Program-made: the position numbers and the translations under genes
Assembly: GCA_910577175.1 (NCBI GenBank)
Contig: CAJTLU010000002.1
Location: 1-64,000 of the forward strand
Origin: an uncultured Lachnospiraceae bacterium
GTDB taxonomy: Bacteria > Bacillota > Clostridia > Lachnospirales > Lachnospiraceae
Length of the DNA stretch: 64,000 bases
Direction of reading: 5' to 3'
Part shown: piece after piece, positions 17,854-26,862 of the stretch
Position numbering within the stretch: position 1 is the stretch's first letter
Layout: each line of letters opens with the position of its first letter
Notes under the pieces: model-generated
Seen by the model: only the letters and a program-made list of their open reading frames with translations
What the model was told of the DNA's origin: nothing
The model's database searches: none

Positions 17854-19833
17854 ATGGGAAAAATAGTGTTAGGGAAAAACAAGCTTACGTTCCAGAGAAG
17901 AGATGAACTGGTAGTCATCGAGGCATACGGGAAGAACTGCCTGCGGTGCCGTACTACGAGAAATTCTGTTGTGTCGGACGAAAGCTGGACGCTGCAGCCA
18001 CCGCTTCCTGTAGAAGACTGTGTTGTGGAAGGCGATGAATCGTTCGCATCGATTACGAACGGGGATATGAAGGCGACTATAGAGGCGGGGTTCCCGTGGT
18101 ATGGCGGTATTGTATGCTTTTACCGGAAAGGGAAGCAGATTTTAAAAACAAAGTATGAGGGGGATTATACAAACAAATACGTTCATACAGAGGGAGACCA
18201 TTATGCAATAAAGGTTATCTTTGAGGCAAACGAAGGAGAGCATTTTTACGGACTGGGACAGGAGACAGAGGACGCGTTTGACCGGAAGGGAAGCACCTGC
18301 AATCTGCTTCATTATAACACGAAGTCTGCCATTCCTTTTTTGTATTCCTCTCTTGGTTACGGGTTCTTCTGGAATAATCCGTCTCCGGGCAGATGCGAAA
18401 CGACAAGGAATCATACGATGTGGTGCAGTGACAGTGCCTATCAGGCAGATTATCTCGTATTTTCGGGAGACAAACCGTCAGACGTAATGAAAATCTATGC
18501 CGACCTGACCGGCTATGCCCCGCAGTTCCCGCAATGGGCTTCCGGCTTCTGGCAGTGTAAGCTCCGTTACGAGAGCCAGAAGGAGCTGTTAGAGGTAGCA
18601 AGGGAGTATAAGAGGAGGGGAATCCCGATTTCGGCGATTGTGATCGACTTTTTCCACTGGACAGAGCAGGGCGAGTGGAAGTTTGACCCGAAATACTGGC
18701 CGGATCCGGCGGCAATGTGCCGGGAGCTGGAAGAGATGGACATAAAGCCGGTTGTGTCAATCTGGCCTACGATTAATCCGAACAGTGAGAATTTCAGGGA
18801 GATGGACGAAAAGAATATGCTGGTCCGCACCGAGAACGGGCAGTACGGGACGTTTTCGTTTTACGGACAGCAGACGTTTATCGATACAATGAATCCGGAA
18901 ACAAGGAAGTTTGTCTGGGAAAAAATCAAAGAGAACTATTATCAGTATGGTATCCGCAATTTCTGGCTGGACGAGGCGGAGCCGGAGGTGCATCCGCAGC
19001 AGTTCGGACATCTGCACTTTTATCTTGGAAACGGCGCGCAGACCGCAATGCTGTATCCGTATTATTATGTAAAGATGCTGTATGAGGGCTTACAGGAAGC
19101 AGGAGAGACGGAAATTATATCGTTGACGCGTGCCGCATATCCGGGAAGCCAGAAGTACGGCGCCGCTGTCTGGAACGGGGATATTATGTCCGACTGGAAT
19201 GCGCTCCGGCAGAGCGTGACGAGCGGACTGTCCATGGGCATGTGCGGAATCCCGTGGTGGAACAGTGATATCGGCGGTTTTCTGTCCGGGGATACGCAGA
19301 GCGAGGAGTTCAGGGAGCTGCTTGTCCGCTGGTTCCAGTTCGGGCTGTTTTCTCCGATTATGCGCCTTCACGGCGCCAGACTCCGGACACCGGACCAGCC
19401 GGAGCCGAATCCGGGGATTATTGAAAGAAGCGGCGGACCGAATGAAATCTGGGTATTCGGGGAAGAAAATTACCGCATTATAAAGAGTATCATCGAGACG
19501 AGAGAGAAGCTCCGGCCATATATTATGAAGTATATGGACATTGCAAGCAAGACCGGTTCTCCTTTGATGCGCCCGATGTTCTATGATTATGAAACGGATG
19601 AGGTATGCTATACGTTAGAAGACCAGTATATGTTCGGCGAGGACATTTTGTTTGCCCCGATTATGCAAAAGGGGCAGACGGAGCGCGAGGTCTACCTTCC
19701 GGAAGGAAGATGGGTATCGGTACTGGATAAAAAGGTATACGAGGGAAAGCAGACCGTAAAGATGCATGCCGATATCAGCCAGTATATCGCGTTTGTAAAA
19801 GATGGCAGCGACGTGCTGGAAGCATTTGCATAA
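17854..19833 (+). CDS. Glycoside hydrolase family 31 (alpha-glucosidase or alpha-xylosidase)
   Basis: A cytoplasmic retaining glycosidase of 659 residues with no signal peptide. The N-terminal beta-sandwich (about 1-200) contains the GEHFYGLGQETEDAFDRKG loop. The (beta/alpha)8 barrel carries the nucleophile aspartate at about D373 in FWLDEAEPE and the acid/base aspartate at about D443 in WNGDIMSDW. GIPWWNSDIGGF and FSPIMRLHGARLR are further family motifs. The DEAEPE form differs from the DMNEP of classical alpha-glucosidases and is closer to alpha-xylosidase-like or oligosaccharide-specific members. The ATG at 17854 has GAGGTGA upstream; a GTG at 17845 is the alternative. It probably degrades imported oligosaccharides. 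Confidence 0.9.
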   Translation: MGKIVLGKNKLTFQRRDELVVIEAYGKNCLRCRTTRNSVVSDESWTLQPPLPVEDCVVEGDESFASITNGDMKATIEAGFPWYGGIVCFYRKGKQILKTKYEGDYTNKYVHTEGDHYAIKVIFEANEGEHFYGLGQETEDAFDRKGSTCNLLHYNTKSAIPFLYSSLGYGFFWNNPSPGRCETTRNHTMWCSDSAYQADYLVFSGDKPSDVMKIYADLTGYAPQFPQWASGFWQCKLRYESQKELLEVAREYKRRGIPISAIVIDFFHWTEQGEWKFDPKYWPDPAAMCRELEEMDIKPVVSIWPTINPNSENFREMDEKNMLVRTENGQYGTFSFYGQQTFIDTMNPETRKFVWEKIKENYYQYGIRNFWLDEAEPEVHPQQFGHLHFYLGNGAQTAMLYPYYYVKMLYEGLQEAGETEIISLTRAAYPGSQKYGAAVWNGDIMSDWNALRQSVTSGLSMGMCGIPWWNSDIGGFLSGDTQSEEFRELLVRWFQFGLFSPIMRLHGARLRTPDQPEPNPGIIERSGGPNEIWVFGEENYRIIKSIIETREKLRPYIMKYMDIASKTGSPLMRPMFYDYETDEVCYTLEDQYMFGEDILFAPIMQKGQTEREVYLPEGRWVSVLDKKVYEGKQTVKMHADISQYIAFVKDGSDVLEAFA

Positions 19834-19875
19834 AAGATTAAGAAAAAAGCGAAAATACCGGTAAAAAGCCGGGAC

Positions 19876-19950
19876 TGCGCCGCCTTGAGGGGAGCCGCCA
19901 TGCGTTGCATGGTGTGGCTGTTCCTTGCAGGGCGGCGTGTTTTGTTTTAT
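19876..19950 (+). terminator. Two-tier terminator hairpin after the GH31 gene
   Basis: The outer stem CGCCGCC/GGCGGCG encloses an inner stem AGCC..CCATGC/GCATGG..GGCT. It is followed by the T-rich run TGTTTTGTTTTAT. It lies about 45 nt after the GH31 stop. Confidence 0.8.
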
Positions 19951-20006
19951 TGTAAAGGCAATGTGTTACCAGATTTTCTTTAAGGATTACTTAATAAATT
20001 CCATGC

Positions 20007-20012
20007 TATAAT
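20007..20012 (+). promoter_or_regulatory. -10 box upstream of the ABC transporter operon
   Basis: TATAAT in CATGCTATAATGG, 29 nt before the permease start. The -35 region (about 19984-19989, GGATTA) is weak, consistent with dependence on the response regulator encoded in the same operon. Confidence 0.45.
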
Positions 20013-20041
20013 GGAGTCACAAAAGTGAGAGGAGCGGCAGA

Positions 20042-22387
20042 ATGTACCTACGAATATTAAAAAAAGACCTGAAACGCAAAAAAACCATGAATATGATTCT
20101 GCTTATTTTTGTGATTCTGGCAGCAACATTCATTGCAAGCAGTGCAAATAATCTGATTACGGTGAGCAGCGCGCTGGACAATTTTTTTGAAAAGGCGGAG
20201 GTTCCTGACCATTGGTTTGCGGCGACAAGCGAAGCTGACGTTAAAAGATTTGAGGAGCTTGCCAGGGAAAACGGCTATGGCTACCATATTTCACGGCTTA
20301 TCCAGATTGAACCTAAAAATGTTCTTGTGGATGGCGAAAAGCTGGAGTATACCAGCACGATGGCAATTTCTTCTCTTGGCGGGATAAAAGTTTTTGACAA
20401 GAACAATGAAGAGATAACAAGAATAAATGACGGTGAAGTTTACATTCCGTTTGCGATTTTTCAATCGACGGACAATAATTATTACGAGGGAGGAAAAATC
20501 CATATAAAACAAGGGGAAGCCGAGAAGGAATTTACGATAAAGGGCTATACAAAGGACGCGCTTTTCGGGCCTGAGATGGTAGGGATGACCAGATTTCTCG
20601 TCAGCGAAAATGATCTGAAGCTGTTCGACAACGAAAGTGCGGTGCTGAGTTCGATAGAGGTTTACACAAAGGATGCGGATTTTAAAGATAAATTTAACTC
20701 TCTGGGGTCAAACGTGGTTTTTTCGGCGGACTATTCTATGATTAAAATGATGTATTTTATGGATATGCTTATGGCGGCAGTCCTGCTTGTTGTAAGCGTA
20801 TGTCTGATACTGATTTCCATAGTGATACTGCGGTTTATCATCAATTTTACGATTACCGAGGAATTTCGCGAGATAGGCGTTATGAAAGCGATAGGCATTA
20901 AAAATAATGCGATACGCGGGCTTTATATCGTGAAATATTTTGCTATTTCGGCGATAGGCACAGCGATAGGTTTGCTGTTTAGCATACCGTTTGGCAGAGT
21001 GATGATAAGCAGCGTTTCGAAAAAAATAATACTTTCTGGCGGGGATAATTTCTTTTTGAATATAGGTGCGGCGGCACTGGCAGGTGTTGTGGTGGTACTG
21101 TTCAGCTATTTCTGCACATGGAAGATACGCAGGTTTTCCCCGATAGACGCCATACACAGCGGCGAGACGGGCGAACGCTTCAGGAAAAAAGGTGTTCTGC
21201 ATCTTGGCGGTTCGCATATGCCGACCATGCTTTTTATGGCCCTGAACGATATTTTCAGCGGAGTCAGAAGCTACGTTTCAATGATTCTTATTTTTATTCT
21301 CGGCACGTTGCTTGTTATCATTCCGGTTAACGCGATAAATACCCTGCGTTCTGACAAGCTGATAACGCTGTTTAATATGGTGGAGAGTGACCACATCATT
21401 TCCATGGAGCTGCTGTTTCATGCCGATGAGGACAACAAAGCAAAGGTGGAACAACAGTTTCTGGAGATACGGAAAATGTTCTCCGAAAACGGGGTCGATG
21501 TTGACGTTTTTCAGGAAATCCTATTCCGCAGCAACATTAAAAAGGGCGAAAGGCTGACAAATGCTCTTACATTTATCGGAATGGGCGGTGTGAAGACGGA
21601 TGATTACACTTATATTGACGGCACTGCCCCACAGAATGTAAAGGAGGTTGCACTGACTTATCTTACTGCCGGGCAGATTGACGCGGAGATAGGCGACGAC
21701 GTGGAAATCAAGGTCGGAGAGGATACAAAAACCTATACTGTAACAGGCATAACCCAAAGCATGAACAACATGGGCGAGGGCGTGCGTTTTCATCAGGATG
21801 AGTCGCTTGATTTCAAGTATGCGGCAGGCTGCTTCGGAATACAGGTAAATTACAATGACAATCCTGACGATGAAACTCTTGCCAGGCGCAAGGCTTTGCT
21901 TGAACGGCTGTACTCTGATGCGAAAATATATACTCCCGGCGAATATGTCGGCTATATGATAGGCGACATTACCGGACAGTTTGACAGTATGAAAATGCTG
22001 ATACTGGGAATCGTTCTTGGAATCAATATGCTGGTTGCGGTACTTATGGTAAAAAGCTTTATTACGAAGGAAAAAAGCGAGATAGCGCTGTTAAAGGCGA
22101 TAGGTTTCAAAAACGGCTTCCTTTTCATGTGGCAGACAATGCGTATCGGGATTGTGCTTCTGGTGTCGGTCATTACAGGAGCGCTGATTTCTTCGCCGCT
22201 GTCCTCGCTGGTGATAACGCCTATCTTCAGAATGATGGGCGCGTACAGTGTGAAATACGAGATACGTCCTTTGGAGGTTTATGTGGTCTTCCCGCTGGTA
22301 GTTTTGTTACTGACTGCATTGGCAGCGTTTCTTTCGGCACAGGGATTGAGAAAAATAACGTCCTCGGAAATTTCGGGCAATGAATAA
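20042..22387 (+). CDS. ABC transporter permease with two FtsX modules (MacB-like)
   Basis: A 781-residue membrane protein. One N-terminal helix (about 14-34) is followed by a ~190-residue extracytoplasmic domain, a three-helix FtsX module (about 240-365), another helix near 415, a second ~200-residue external domain and a second FtsX module (about 655-770). The repeated phrase I/LGVMKAIGIK and ALLKAIGFK marks the cytoplasmic coupling regions of the two halves. With a single ATPase and an adjacent two-component system, this looks like an antimicrobial-peptide or lipid-active exporter. The eight-helix, two-domain layout differs from the ten-helix BceB type. Ribosome site GAGAGGAG lies upstream. 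Confidence 0.85.
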   Translation: MYLRILKKDLKRKKTMNMILLIFVILAATFIASSANNLITVSSALDNFFEKAEVPDHWFAATSEADVKRFEELARENGYGYHISRLIQIEPKNVLVDGEKLEYTSTMAISSLGGIKVFDKNNEEITRINDGEVYIPFAIFQSTDNNYYEGGKIHIKQGEAEKEFTIKGYTKDALFGPEMVGMTRFLVSENDLKLFDNESAVLSSIEVYTKDADFKDKFNSLGSNVVFSADYSMIKMMYFMDMLMAAVLLVVSVCLILISIVILRFIINFTITEEFREIGVMKAIGIKNNAIRGLYIVKYFAISAIGTAIGLLFSIPFGRVMISSVSKKIILSGGDNFFLNIGAAALAGVVVVLFSYFCTWKIRRFSPIDAIHSGETGERFRKKGVLHLGGSHMPTMLFMALNDIFSGVRSYVSMILIFILGTLLVIIPVNAINTLRSDKLITLFNMVESDHIISMELLFHADEDNKAKVEQQFLEIRKMFSENGVDVDVFQEILFRSNIKKGERLTNALTFIGMGGVKTDDYTYIDGTAPQNVKEVALTYLTAGQIDAEIGDDVEIKVGEDTKTYTVTGITQSMNNMGEGVRFHQDESLDFKYAAGCFGIQVNYNDNPDDETLARRKALLERLYSDAKIYTPGEYVGYMIGDITGQFDSMKMLILGIVLGINMLVAVLMVKSFITKEKSEIALLKAIGFKNGFLFMWQTMRIGIVLLVSVITGALISSPLSSLVITPIFRMMGAYSVKYEIRPLEVYVVFPLVVLLLTALAAFLSAQGLRKITSSEISGNE

Positions 22388-22399
22388 AGGAGAATGAGT

Positions 22400-23167
22400 A
22401 TGACTAACATTTTAGAGGTAAAAGACCTTTGCAAAACCTATATCGTAAACAAGCGTCAGAATAATGTTTTAAAAAATGTAAATTTTACCGTCAGTGAGGG
22501 TGAAATGGTGGCGGTCATGGGACCCTCCAGTTCGGGCAAATCCACTCTGCTTTATGCCGTTTCCGGCATGGATGGCATTACTGCGGGCGAGGTCAATTTC
22601 TGTGGAAAAAATATTGCCGGAATGGGGGGAAAAGAGCTTGCAGACTTGCGCCTTGACGAAATGGGATTTATTTTCCAGCAGATGTATATGCTGAAAAATC
22701 TTACGGTACTTGATAATATCATACTTCCTGCGGCGCAGTCAAAAAAGAACGGTGAACCCCGCAGGAAAACGGTACAGCGCGGTCAGGAATTGATGCGCAG
22801 GCTGGGCATTCTGGATATTGCCGACAACGACATCAACGAAGTTTCGGGCGGTCAGCTCCAGCGTGCCTGTATCTGCCGTAGTATGATCAATAAGCCGAAA
22901 ATGATATTTGCCGACGAGCCTACGGGCGCGCTGAACCGCACCTCCTCTGACGAGGTCATGGAGGAGCTTGGCAAGCTTAACAATGACGGCACGACGGTTA
23001 TGCTTGTTACCCACGATGTCAAGGTTGCTGCAAAATGTACGAGGGTGCTGTATATCATTGACGGAAATATAAAAGGGGAGTATAATTTAGACAGGTACGA
23101 AAGCACTTCGCAGATGAGAGAGCGGGAACGTGCGTTAAATAACTGGCTGCTGGAATTTGGATGGTAA
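22400..23167 (+). CDS. ABC transporter ATP-binding protein (LolD/MacB family)
   Basis: A 255-residue ATPase. Walker A is GPSSSGKSTLLYAV, the signature is VSGGQLQRACICRS, Walker B is KMIFADEPTGALN and the H-loop is VTHDVKVAAKC. The MGFIFQQMYML Q-loop is typical of lipoprotein and peptide exporters. Two in-frame ATGs lie 6 nt apart; the one at 22400 is chosen because AAGGAG is 7 nt upstream of it and only 1 nt from the other. It pairs with the FtsX permease just upstream. Its stop is followed within 2 nt by the response regulator start. Confidence 0.92.
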   Translation: MTNILEVKDLCKTYIVNKRQNNVLKNVNFTVSEGEMVAVMGPSSSGKSTLLYAVSGMDGITAGEVNFCGKNIAGMGGKELADLRLDEMGFIFQQMYMLKNLTVLDNIILPAAQSKKNGEPRRKTVQRGQELMRRLGILDIADNDINEVSGGQLQRACICRSMINKPKMIFADEPTGALNRTSSDEVMEELGKLNNDGTTVMLVTHDVKVAAKCTRVLYIIDGNIKGEYNLDRYESTSQMRERERALNNWLLEFGW

Positions 23168-23168
23168 T

Positions 23169-23834
23169 ATGGATATTCTTATTGTTGAGGACAACAAAGA
23201 GCTTGCCGGTCTGCTGTGTGATTTCCTCCGCGCGGAGAATTATACGGTGTCGGTAGCAGAAACAGGAGAAAAAGCCTTGTCGCTGTACGAGAGGTACGGC
23301 GCAAGGCTGATTGTATTAGATATTATGCTTCCCGGTATCGATGGCTTCGGAGTATGCAAAAAAATACGAGAGGAAAGCAATACGCCTATCCTTATCGTAA
23401 GCGCGAAAGCCGACAAAGAGGATAAGCTGGAAGGGCTTACCCTCGGCGCGGACGATTATATAGAGAAGCCTTATGATATTGATATCATGTTAGCGAAAAT
23501 CAGCGGTATCTTTAAACGCAGATATGCGCTTGACGAAATTACCGACGGCAATATACGCATCAGTAAGGTCAGCCGCACTGTTTATAAAAACGGCGCAAGG
23601 CTTGAAATGACGTCAAAGGAATTTGAGCTGCTTCTGCTTTTGATGGAAAACAAGGGCAGGACCTTAAGTAAGGAATATCTTTTCCGGCAGGTCTGGGGCA
23701 GCGACAGCTTTTCGGAGCCGCAGACTCTTACGGTACACATAAAGTGGCTGCGCGGTAAGATTGAGGATGACCCGAAAACTCCGAAAAGAATACTTACGGT
23801 ATGGGGAGCAGGCTATAAGTATGAAAGCATTTAA
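23169..23834 (+). CDS. OmpR-family response regulator
   Basis: A 221-residue two-domain regulator. The receiver domain shows the acidic pair in LIVEDNKEL, the phospho-acceptor aspartate in LIVLDIMLPGIDG (about residue 51) and the lysine in YIEKPYD. The C-terminal winged helix spans about 125-221 with TSKEFELLLLLMENKGR and the terminal VWGAGYKYE. The start at 23169 lies 1 nt after the ATPase stop with only a weak ribosome site, so expression probably depends on coupling. It most likely controls the transporter operon together with the kinase that follows. Confidence 0.93.
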   Translation: MDILIVEDNKELAGLLCDFLRAENYTVSVAETGEKALSLYERYGARLIVLDIMLPGIDGFGVCKKIREESNTPILIVSAKADKEDKLEGLTLGADDYIEKPYDIDIMLAKISGIFKRRYALDEITDGNIRISKVSRTVYKNGARLEMTSKEFELLLLLMENKGRTLSKEYLFRQVWGSDSFSEPQTLTVHIKWLRGKIEDDPKTPKRILTVWGAGYKYESI

Positions 23835-25062
23835 CAGGATTTTCGCGGTAGTCATAGCGGTGATGGTTCTCTTGTTTGCCGCTGCCAATATGATACTGAC
23901 CGATGACAGGGCTGACAGCGGCAGACCTTATCGCGTAGAGGTAAACCGTCTTGCCCTCGAAATTGAAACTAACGGTCTGGAAACAATCGACCTTACACAA
24001 TGCGGATATGTAACGGGGATTGAACAATATGGCGAAGGTTTTTTCAGTTCTGACAGCGATTATGTGATCCGTGAAATAAACGGGGAGCTGTACCGGTTCG
24101 ATTACAGAACAAACGGCGGCGTTGACAAGAAAAGATTTATTGTAATTGTAAATGTGATAATCGGAGTTATGTCGGCTGTAGTAATCGGTATTATGCTGTA
24201 TATAAGGTTCCGTGTCCTTGCGCCCTTTGAACAGCTTACCGACGTTCCTTATGAATTATCAAAGGGCAATCTTACCGCGCCCGTAAAGGAAACGAAAAAC
24301 CGCTTTTTCGGAAAGTTTATCTGGGGCGTGGATGTGCTTCGTGAAACGATGGAGCAGCAAAAGAAGCGGGAACTTGATTTGCAGAGGAACAGGAAAATGC
24401 TCCTGCTTTCTCTTTCCCACGATATAAAAACACCGCTGTCGGCAATCAAGCTGTATGCAAAGGCTCTGTCAAAGGGACTTTATAAAAGCCCTGAAAAGCA
24501 GCTTGAAATTGCGGAGAGCATAGGCGTAAAAGCGGATGAGATTGAAAGCTATGTTTCGCAGATTGTTACCGCGTCGAGGGAGGATTTCCTAAGCTTTGAT
24601 GTGACAATGGGCGAGTTTTATCTTTCGGAGCTTGTGACAAAAATAAAACGGTATTACACAGAAAAGCTGTCGCTGTTCAAAACGGATTTTTCCGTGTCGG
24701 GTTATTCTGACTGTCTGCTTTGGGGAGACCCCGACAGGAGCGTCGAGGTCATACAGAATATGATGGAAAACGCTGTAAAATACGGCGACGGAAAGAAGAT
24801 TGCAATTGATTTTTCCGAGGAGGACGACTGTATCCTTATCACCGTTGGCAACAGCGGCTGTACCCTTTCAGATACGGACCTGCCGCATATGTTCGACAGC
24901 TTCTGGCGGGGCGTAAATGCCGAAAACGTAACAGGCAGCGGTCTGGGACTTTACATCAGCCGGCAGCTGATGCACAAAATGAACGGAGAAATTTTTGCAG
25001 AGATAAGCGGCGGATTTATGCGCGTTACGGCAGTGTTTACAAAAGTACGAAATTTTTCTTGA
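23821..25062 (+). CDS. Sensor histidine kinase of the transporter operon
   Basis: A 413-residue membrane kinase. Helices at about residues 4-26 and 106-130 bracket an ~80-residue external loop. A linker is followed by the dimerisation helix with LLLSLSHDIKTPLSAIK (phospho-histidine) and the HATPase domain with the N-box MMENAVKYG and the G-box GSGLGLYISRQL. The external loop is longer than in BceS-type intramembrane kinases, so the sensing mode may differ. The start overlaps the response regulator end by 14 nt. The last codons overlap the -35 box of the tyrS promoter. Confidence 0.92.
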   Translation: MKAFNRIFAVVIAVMVLLFAAANMILTDDRADSGRPYRVEVNRLALEIETNGLETIDLTQCGYVTGIEQYGEGFFSSDSDYVIREINGELYRFDYRTNGGVDKKRFIVIVNVIIGVMSAVVIGIMLYIRFRVLAPFEQLTDVPYELSKGNLTAPVKETKNRFFGKFIWGVDVLRETMEQQKKRELDLQRNRKMLLLSLSHDIKTPLSAIKLYAKALSKGLYKSPEKQLEIAESIGVKADEIESYVSQIVTASREDFLSFDVTMGEFYLSELVTKIKRYYTEKLSLFKTDFSVSGYSDCLLWGDPDRSVEVIQNMMENAVKYGDGKKIAIDFSEEDDCILITVGNSGCTLSDTDLPHMFDSFWRGVNAENVTGSGLGLYISRQLMHKMNGEIFAEISGGFMRVTAVFTKVRNFS

Positions 25063-25087
25063 CAAATGTTCACGAACCCATTATAAT
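25059..25087 (+). promoter_or_regulatory. Strong sigma-A promoter of the tyrS T-box operon
   Basis: TTGACA (25059-25064), 17 bp, TATAAT (25082-25087): both hexamers match consensus. The -35 box overlaps the stop codon of the histidine kinase, so there is no spacer between the two operons. Confidence 0.9.
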
Positions 25088-25093
25088 CGGTGG

Positions 25094-25406
25094 CAGAAGC
25101 AGTGAAAAGAAGAAGTAGTTGCAGGGGAAACCGACAGAAAGCAGCCGGCCGATGAGAGGCGCGGGGGAAGCCTGGAATGAATACGTCTTGGAGCTTCGCA
25201 CCGAAAGCGGATATGAGCCGCGAGTAGGCTGCGACGGGCAGCGGGACAAAAGAGTCCCCGCACACGTTATCGTGCAGGAGTATACGAGAGTCCCGTGCGG
25301 GGTTCTTTGTACTTAGTGAGGCAGCCGGTGTGAGCCGGATGTGAAAAAAGGTGGTAACGCGAGAGAGATGATACCCTCGCCCTTTGAATAAGGGCGGGGG
25401 TTTTTT
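25094..25406 (+). promoter_or_regulatory. T-box leader sensing uncharged tRNA-Tyr
   Basis: A ~310-nt leader ending in an intrinsic terminator (CCCTCGCCCTT/AAGGGCGGGGG then TTTTTT) just before tyrS. The T-box core GGTGGTAACGCG at 25350-25361 lies before the terminator; the usual core reads TGGNACCGCG, so this copy has A for the first C. A TAC at 25182-25184 within GAATACGTC is the likely tyrosine specifier codon. An extra strong hairpin, CCCCGCAC/GTGCGGGG, lies between stem I and the T-box. Uncharged tRNA-Tyr should stabilise the antiterminator and raise tyrS expression. Confidence 0.88.
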
Positions 25407-25470
25407 GTGCAGTAAATGTTGAATGCACGAAAAGGGGAACAAGAAAGAGAACCTATAAGGAGGTAACAGG

Positions 25471-26694
25471 ATGACAATTTTTGATGAGCTAAAGGCCAGA
25501 GGGCTGCTGGCACAGCTGACGGACGAGGAAGAGATTAAGGAACTGATTAACAATGGGAAGGCGACCTTTTATATTGGTTTTGACCCGACGGCGGACAGTC
25601 TGCATGTAGGACACTTTATGGCGCTTTGTCTGATGAAGCGTCTGCAGATGGCGGGCAATAAGCCGATTGCGTTAATCGGCGGCGGTACGGCGATGATCGG
25701 GGACCCGTCCGGAAGAAGTGATATGCGCCAGATGATGACAAAGGAAACGATTGCGCATAATGTAGAGTGTTTTAAGAAGCAGATGAGCCGTTTTGTTGAT
25801 TTTTCCGAGGGAAAGGCGCTTTTAGTCAATAATGCGGACTGGCTGCTTGGCTTGAACTATGTGGAGATGCTCCGGGACATCGGACCGCACTTTTCTGTCA
25901 ACCGTATGCTGACGGCGGAGTGCTACAAGCAGCGTATGGAGAAGGGACTCAGCTTTTTAGAGTTTAACTACATGATTATGCAGAGCTACGATTTCCTGGC
26001 ACTGTATGAGAAATACGGCTGTAATATGCAGTTCGGCGGGGACGACCAGTGGTCTAATATGCTTGGCGGTACGGAGTTAATCCGCAGGAAGCTTGGTAAA
26101 GATGCGTATGCCATGACGATTACGCTTCTGCTTAATTCTGAGGGGAATAAGATGGGAAAGACCCAGAAGGGGGCAGTATGGCTGGATGCGGAAAAGACGT
26201 CGCCGTTTGAGTTTTACCAGTACTGGAGGAACGTAGCGGACGCCGATGTCCTGAAGTGCATTAAGATGCTTACCTTCCTTCCGCTTGAGGAAATTGAGAA
26301 AATGGAGGGCTGGGAAGGCAGCGAGCTCAATGCCGCAAAGGAAATTCTTGCTTTCGAGCTTACAAAGCTGGTACACGGGGAGGAGGAGGCCGCTAAGGCG
26401 CAGGAGAGTGCAAGAGCGCTATTTGCAGGCGGCGGAAGCCTTGAAAATATGCCGGTGTCGGAGCTTACTGCGGAGGATTTCACGGACGGTAAAATCGACC
26501 TGATTTCTGTACTGGTAAAGGCGGGGCTGAACCCAAGCCGTTCCGAGGCAAGACGTGCCATCGAGCAGGGCGGCGTTACCGTAAACGAGGAGAAGATAAC
26601 GGATATCAAAAAGGAGTTTGGAAAAGAAGACTTTGGAGACGGCATGATTCTCCGCCGCGGTAAGAAGAACTATAAAAAGGTTGTTGTAAAATAG
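25471..26694 (+). CDS. tyrS: Tyrosyl-tRNA synthetase
   Basis: Class I aminoacyl-tRNA synthetase, 407 residues, charging tRNA-Tyr in the cytoplasm. The ATP-binding HIGH motif appears as LHVGH in GFDPTADSLHVGHFMAL. The tyrosine-binding QFGGDDQWSN and the KMSKS-equivalent GNKMGKTQKG follow. A C-terminal S4 RNA-binding domain (about 340-405) includes NPSRSEARRAIEQGGV. The start has TAAGGAGGT ten nt upstream. The gene is preceded by a cognate T-box leader, which independently supports the tyrosine assignment. Confidence 0.97.
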   Translation: MTIFDELKARGLLAQLTDEEEIKELINNGKATFYIGFDPTADSLHVGHFMALCLMKRLQMAGNKPIALIGGGTAMIGDPSGRSDMRQMMTKETIAHNVECFKKQMSRFVDFSEGKALLVNNADWLLGLNYVEMLRDIGPHFSVNRMLTAECYKQRMEKGLSFLEFNYMIMQSYDFLALYEKYGCNMQFGGDDQWSNMLGGTELIRRKLGKDAYAMTITLLLNSEGNKMGKTQKGAVWLDAEKTSPFEFYQYWRNVADADVLKCIKMLTFLPLEEIEKMEGWEGSELNAAKEILAFELTKLVHGEEEAAKAQESARALFAGGGSLENMPVSELTAEDFTDGKIDLISVLVKAGLNPSRSEARRAIEQGGVTVNEEKITDIKKEFGKEDFGDGMILRRGKKNYKKVVVK

Positions 26695-26710
26695 TTATTA
26701 TTTAAGAGAG

Positions 26711-26841
26711 AAGAATCTGCGGGCAGAGCAGTAAGCTTTTTCTTTTCCGCATTTTAAGTGAATCTGGAAGGCTCCGGTACATGGGATAACAGACAAAATG
26801 CAGAAAAGAACGAGCGAACTACGTCTGTCCGCAGATTTTCT
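26711..26841. repeat. Foldback repeat between tyrS and the NUDIX gene
   Basis: The left arm (26711-26755) and right arm (26795-26841) are complementary over about 45 nt with a few mismatches. The best blocks are AATCTGCGG with CCGCAGATT, and TTCTTTTCCGCATTTT with AAAATGCAGAAAAGAA. The loop is about 39 nt. No coding sequence fits. The inner arm motif CCGCATTTT recurs in the foldbacks at 59973-60225 and 61471-61557. Confidence 0.65.
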
Positions 26842-26862
26842 ATCAGGAAAGGCAGTGAAAGG

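Noticed and set aside
20042..25062. Classical BceAB-BceRS bacitracin module
   Set aside because: The permease has two FtsX modules with two large external domains and about eight helices, and the kinase has an ~80-residue external loop. Both differ from the BceB and BceS layouts.
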